26,780 nucleotides of DNA, taken from positions 1 to 26,780 of IMG/VR virus record IMGVR_UViG_3300028653_000049. The stretch is one strand, 5' to 3'. Made by a program: the position numbers and the translations under genes. Under the pieces are notes generated by a model. The model was not told the origin of the DNA, searched no databases, and was given only the letters and a program-made list of their open reading frames with translations. This DNA is from a virus. This document shows positions 24,191 through 26,780 of the stretch, one piece after another (position 1 is the stretch's first letter; each line of letters begins with the position of its first letter).

Positions 24191-25096
24191 TTATTTCTGT
24201 TTATTTACTGCTTCAATAATTTGATTTATATCAAATAAATTTACTGTGTCATAAGGAAACTGCTGAATCATTCCCGAAATGTCATCATTCATGTACGAAA
24301 ATTTATTAAAATTATTTATTATGTTTGCATTAGGTAAAATATTAATATGTTCCTCATATCCAAAGACTTGAGGGCTGTTACCTATCCAACAAACAGTGCT
24401 TTGTAAATTTAATGCTGCTGCTGCATGTGCTGCAAAACTATCAATAAATAATCTTTTTGTGCTTAATGGAAACACTGCATATAATTCTCTTAATGGTAAA
24501 TTAAGTGGTTCAACTCCCTGTAAATTTGGTTGATCGGGATTTTTTATGTGAAGAATTCTATATGATTTAGAAAAATAATTTACAAGCTTCTGTGCTATTT
24601 CTATTGGCATATCCCTATACCAAGATTTTTTCGAATACTGTTGACCCCCGCCTCCGTGAGTCTGAAGAAGCATTATGGGACGAGAATCTGGTTTTATTTT
24701 ATCTTTAGCTATTTCGAGTTCTCTTGGATTTAAATATAGTTCTGGTTTATAACCATCATAGGGAACATTAAACATTTTACACCAAGTTTCAGTTAAATGT
24801 TCTTTTCTTAATATATGATTAGTTTCATTATAAGGGTCATGTTTCATTATAATTGTATCATCTTTAATGTAGTCATCCTTAAAATATTGAACTTGACCTT
24901 GTAAATAAAATCTAAATATATTGGGATTATTAAAAAACGAAGCATCCCAGCTTCCTACTACAATAATTTTCCTATTGGGGTATTGTTTTTTTATTGCACG
25001 AATTACAGCAGTTGCTTGGATATTCTTACCGTGGCCCCCAGAAATTTCAAACACAACATAAATATCATTTTCTTTTATTCTATTATCAATTACCAT
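24191..25096 (-). CDS. GT9-like (heptosyltransferase-type) glycosyltransferase
   Basis: This is a 301-aa protein. Its fold order looks like GT-B. An N-terminal ISGGHGKNIQATAVIRAI loop binds the acceptor in GT9 enzymes. A second nucleotide-binding half follows, with RPIMLLQTHGGGG (about 140-155), KRLFIDSFAAHAAAAL (about 223-238) and TVCWIGNSPQVFGY. GT9 enzymes move sugars such as heptose onto lipopolysaccharide. In a phage it could coat virion proteins or modified DNA, or change the host surface to block rivals. The gene lies 14 nt after the GIY-YIG endonuclease and before the fibre cassette, which favours a virion or surface role, though this is inference. Confidence 0.8.
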   Translation of the reverse strand: MVIDNRIKENDIYVVFEISGGHGKNIQATAVIRAIKKQYPNRKIIVVGSWDASFFNNPNIFRFYLQGQVQYFKDDYIKDDTIIMKHDPYNETNHILRKEHLTETWCKMFNVPYDGYKPELYLNPRELEIAKDKIKPDSRPIMLLQTHGGGGQQYSKKSWYRDMPIEIAQKLVNYFSKSYRILHIKNPDQPNLQGVEPLNLPLRELYAVFPLSTKRLFIDSFAAHAAAALNLQSTVCWIGNSPQVFGYEEHINILPNANIINNFNKFSYMNDDISGMIQQFPYDTVNLFDINQIIEAVNKQK

Positions 25097-25110
25097 AAAT
25101 TTCTTATATT

Positions 25111-26238
25111 TTAATTATTAATCATATTATTTTTATATTTCCAAATATAACCACCTGCTGTTTTATATTTTCCATTTAAATTTGCAGAAATAGAAGTTCG
25201 CTGAACATTATTAATTTTAGATGCTTCTTTTATTGAAACATATTCATTCAAAAACATTCCATTCACATCAAATTTTAATACTGCTTTTACGTATAATTTT
25301 CTTTCAACAATATATTTTTTTGGTTTTTCATTAATATATGTAAACATATAACCTTTACACATTTTAGTTTTATGTTTTAAATTTGTTGTTATTAAACCAA
25401 CAGTTATTGTTAATATTTTTGCTGCTTCAGTAATTGAATTATAATTAGCAATTAAATTACCATTTAAATCATATTGTGATATTGATTTTCTTGTACGATT
25501 TTCTCTATATTTTATTATTTCTTCCGGTACATTATTTTCATAAAACCACATATAGCCGCCAGCTTGGTCATAACCATTCATTCTTAAACATTTATTAATT
25601 AATTTTGATTTTACTTTTGTTATTTTTTCTGCCTCACCCTGACCTTTAAATTTATTTAAAAATTTACCTTCTAATGAATATTGTAATATTGAAATATTTT
25701 TTTTTGCTACTTTTCTATATTTAATATTTTTAATGCCATCCATTGAAGTAAACCAATAATATCCTGCTGATGATTTATTAATTTTTTGGTTTAATGCTTG
25801 AGATATTTTAGATATACTAACCATTACTGATTCTGATGCTTCGGTTAATGAATTATATTTTTTCATATATTTACCAAATTCATCGAATTGAAATACTGGT
25901 TTTGAATTTTCCTTACCCATTGTACCACCGCCATCAGTTAAATTAGTTAATTTAACTCCTTCTTCTCTATATTTTTTAATATAAAAAATCTCTAACCTTT
26001 CGTGTTCATACATATTTAATTCTTCATTAAAAATATAATCACACTCATCAATTACTTTCATTTCTGGTTTTAATTCACAATATAATATTTCATCAATAAA
26101 AATATCTTTATTTAGGTTATGTTTATATTTAATGTGTTCTCTTAACCTTCTTTTCGGATTACTTGTATATCCCACATAAAACACATTATTATTTCTTGGA
26201 TCAATTAATACATATATATAAAATTTCCTTTCTATCAT
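25111..26238 (-). CDS. GIY-YIG homing endonuclease with four NUMOD1-like repeats
   Basis: This is a 375-aa protein. Residues about 4-100 are a GIY-YIG nuclease: YIYVLIDP strand, VFYVGYTSNPKRRLREH with the conserved Arg, and a later Glu/Asn-bearing end (LTNLTDGGG). Four DNA-binding repeats follow, each opening FxxxGxxxxxY and ending GGYxW: VFQFDEFGKY (about 116), ILQYSLEGKF (about 185), ISQYDLNGNL (about 248) and VLKFDVNGMF (about 320). It is free-standing, with its own TATTTATA motif 21 nt upstream and a terminator before that. It does not share sequence with the two repeat-type endonucleases in the window. Confidence 0.92.
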   Translation of the reverse strand: MIERKFYIYVLIDPRNNNVFYVGYTSNPKRRLREHIKYKHNLNKDIFIDEILYCELKPEMKVIDECDYIFNEELNMYEHERLEIFYIKKYREEGVKLTNLTDGGGTMGKENSKPVFQFDEFGKYMKKYNSLTEASESVMVSISKISQALNQKINKSSAGYYWFTSMDGIKNIKYRKVAKKNISILQYSLEGKFLNKFKGQGEAEKITKVKSKLINKCLRMNGYDQAGGYMWFYENNVPEEIIKYRENRTRKSISQYDLNGNLIANYNSITEAAKILTITVGLITTNLKHKTKMCKGYMFTYINEKPKKYIVERKLYVKAVLKFDVNGMFLNEYVSIKEASKINNVQRTSISANLNGKYKTAGGYIWKYKNNMINN

Positions 26239-26259
26239 TTATAATTTTTTATATTTTTT

Positions 26260-26267
26260 TATAAATA
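26260..26267 (-). promoter_or_regulatory. AGTATTTATA-type phage promoter motif upstream of the GIY-YIG gene
   Basis: The coding strand reads TTAGTATTTATAAAAAAAT, 21 nt before the ATG at 26238 and downstream of the terminator at 26324-26352. This order, terminator then motif, supports a promoter reading on the minus strand. Confidence 0.55.
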
Positions 26268-26323
26268 CTAAAGTAATAATCAAAAGTTGATGATTCTATA
26301 AATTATTTTGATAATTATATAAT

Positions 26324-26352
26324 AAAAAATGGTGAAAATTTCTTATCACCAT
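26324..26352 (-). terminator. Rho-independent terminator after the fibre gene
   Basis: The minus strand reads ATGGTGA, a 10-nt loop, then TCACCAT followed by six T. The 7-bp stem with a T run lies 34 nt past the stop of the fibre gene at 26387. Confidence 0.75.
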
Positions 26353-26386
26353 AATGATTTTATTTATAGAAAATCAAATTTAAATA

Positions 26387-26780
26387 TTAATTAATAAACG
26401 CTAAACTAAACCATGCATTAAGAATTGAATCATACATTAATTCTAATGCACCATAATTTGTATTAATTATTGCAGTACTAAAACCATCAATATTTTTACC
26501 ATTACCTGATATAGTAATATTATTTACTAAAGCATTATTGCTAACATCTTTAATTTTAAATGCTTGACCATTAATTGGTGAACTTGGTAATATAATTATT
26601 ATTGAAGTCACGGCATTAATTAATTGTACATATGTACTTCCAGTTGTTAATGTTACACCAGTTGTTTGTATTGTTTTAGAATATATATTATTTTTGTCAC
26701 CACTCGTACTACCACTAGCAGTAGTTAAATATACTTGTTTGGTTGTGCTATTCCAACCCAATAAATTACCACTACCACTA
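26387..26780 (-). CDS. Tail fibre/structural protein, C-terminal part (5' end outside window)
   Basis: The frame is open to the right edge, so the apparent TTG start at 26761 is not real. The visible 131 residues begin SGSGNLLGWNSTTKQVYLTT, a phrase common in phage fibre proteins. A beta-rich C-terminal domain follows (YVQLINAVTSIIIILPSSP, ITISGNGKNIDGF, ALELMYDSILNAWFSL). This ending resembles C-terminal domains of fibres with a short glycan-binding or trimerisation fold. A terminator follows, so it is the last gene of its unit. Confidence 0.8.
   Translation of the reverse strand, partial: SGSGNLLGWNSTTKQVYLTTASGSTSGDKNNIYSKTIQTTGVTLTTGSTYVQLINAVTSIIIILPSSPINGQAFKIKDVSNNALVNNITISGNGKNIDGFSTAIINTNYGALELMYDSILNAWFSLAFIN

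Noticed and set aside
5554-26267. T4 late promoters on the plus strand
   Set aside because: TATAAATACT is present in that direction, but no plus-strand genes follow; all units run on the minus strand, so a plus-strand reading was not annotated.
26759-26761. TTG start of the fibre gene at the right edge
   Set aside because: The frame stays open to the window end with fibre-like residues (SGSGNLL), so the gene is simply cut by the window.
1-26780. tRNA or other structured RNA genes
   Set aside because: No cloverleaf-like GTTCRA arm or other RNA signature was seen in the short intergenic gaps.

Overview
The window looks like part of a large, very AT-rich tailed double-stranded DNA phage, probably infecting a Bacteroidetes host. 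All supported genes lie on the minus strand, so the map reads right to left. Phage identity rests on a T4-type family B DNA polymerase, fibre and tailspike proteins, a holin-like protein, three homing endonucleases and a giant multi-domain polyvalent-type protein. Host assignment rests on a near-perfect Bacteroidetes-type promoter (TTG-N19-TATCTTTG) and on signal peptides ending in FGQ, a style common in that phylum. Genus and phage family cannot be told from the sequence.

Layout from right to left. 26780-18851 is a tail/adsorption region. It holds a partial fibre protein followed by a hairpin terminator, a GIY-YIG homing endonuclease, a GT9-like glycosyltransferase, a small fibre-like protein, and three consecutive proteins with N-terminal signal peptides (a beta-helix tailspike, a fibre, and a ConA-like plus GH28-like depolymerase). 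A beta-propeller-like glycosidase fragment pair ends it. This stretch is visibly less AT-rich than the rest and looks acquired. Both the depolymerase and the glycosidase gene change frame at the same 10-mer. 18752-16983 holds a holin-like membrane protein, a putative structural protein, and a homing endonuclease whose C-terminus duplicates that of its neighbour. 16911-10276 is a compact replication operon (SNF2 helicase, unknown 123-aa protein, QueC-like protein, DNA polymerase) read from the host-type promoter. 10222-5600 holds a putative virion-associated protein, a second repeat-type homing endonuclease, a Nudix protein, a Cys-rich small protein, a WYL-like protein and a coiled protein. 5536 to the left edge is one open frame of at least 1845 codons.

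That last gene is the main discovery candidate. It carries three tandem protein-kinase-like domains, each with a G-loop, Lys and DxG Asp. They are followed by an ADP-ribosyltransferase-like segment, an HE-containing segment that may be a zincin, and the head of a tRNA CCA-adding enzyme. The window edge cuts it just before the expected RRD motif. The arrangement fits the polyvalent proteins described in phages and conjugative elements, which are thought to enter the cell with the DNA.

Two promoter classes seem to divide the window. A motif reading AGTATTTATA on the coding strand sits 13-34 nt upstream of seven genes that head structural or late-looking units. The replication operon instead has the single host-type promoter. 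The motif's reverse complement equals the T4 late consensus, which makes its true direction an open question.
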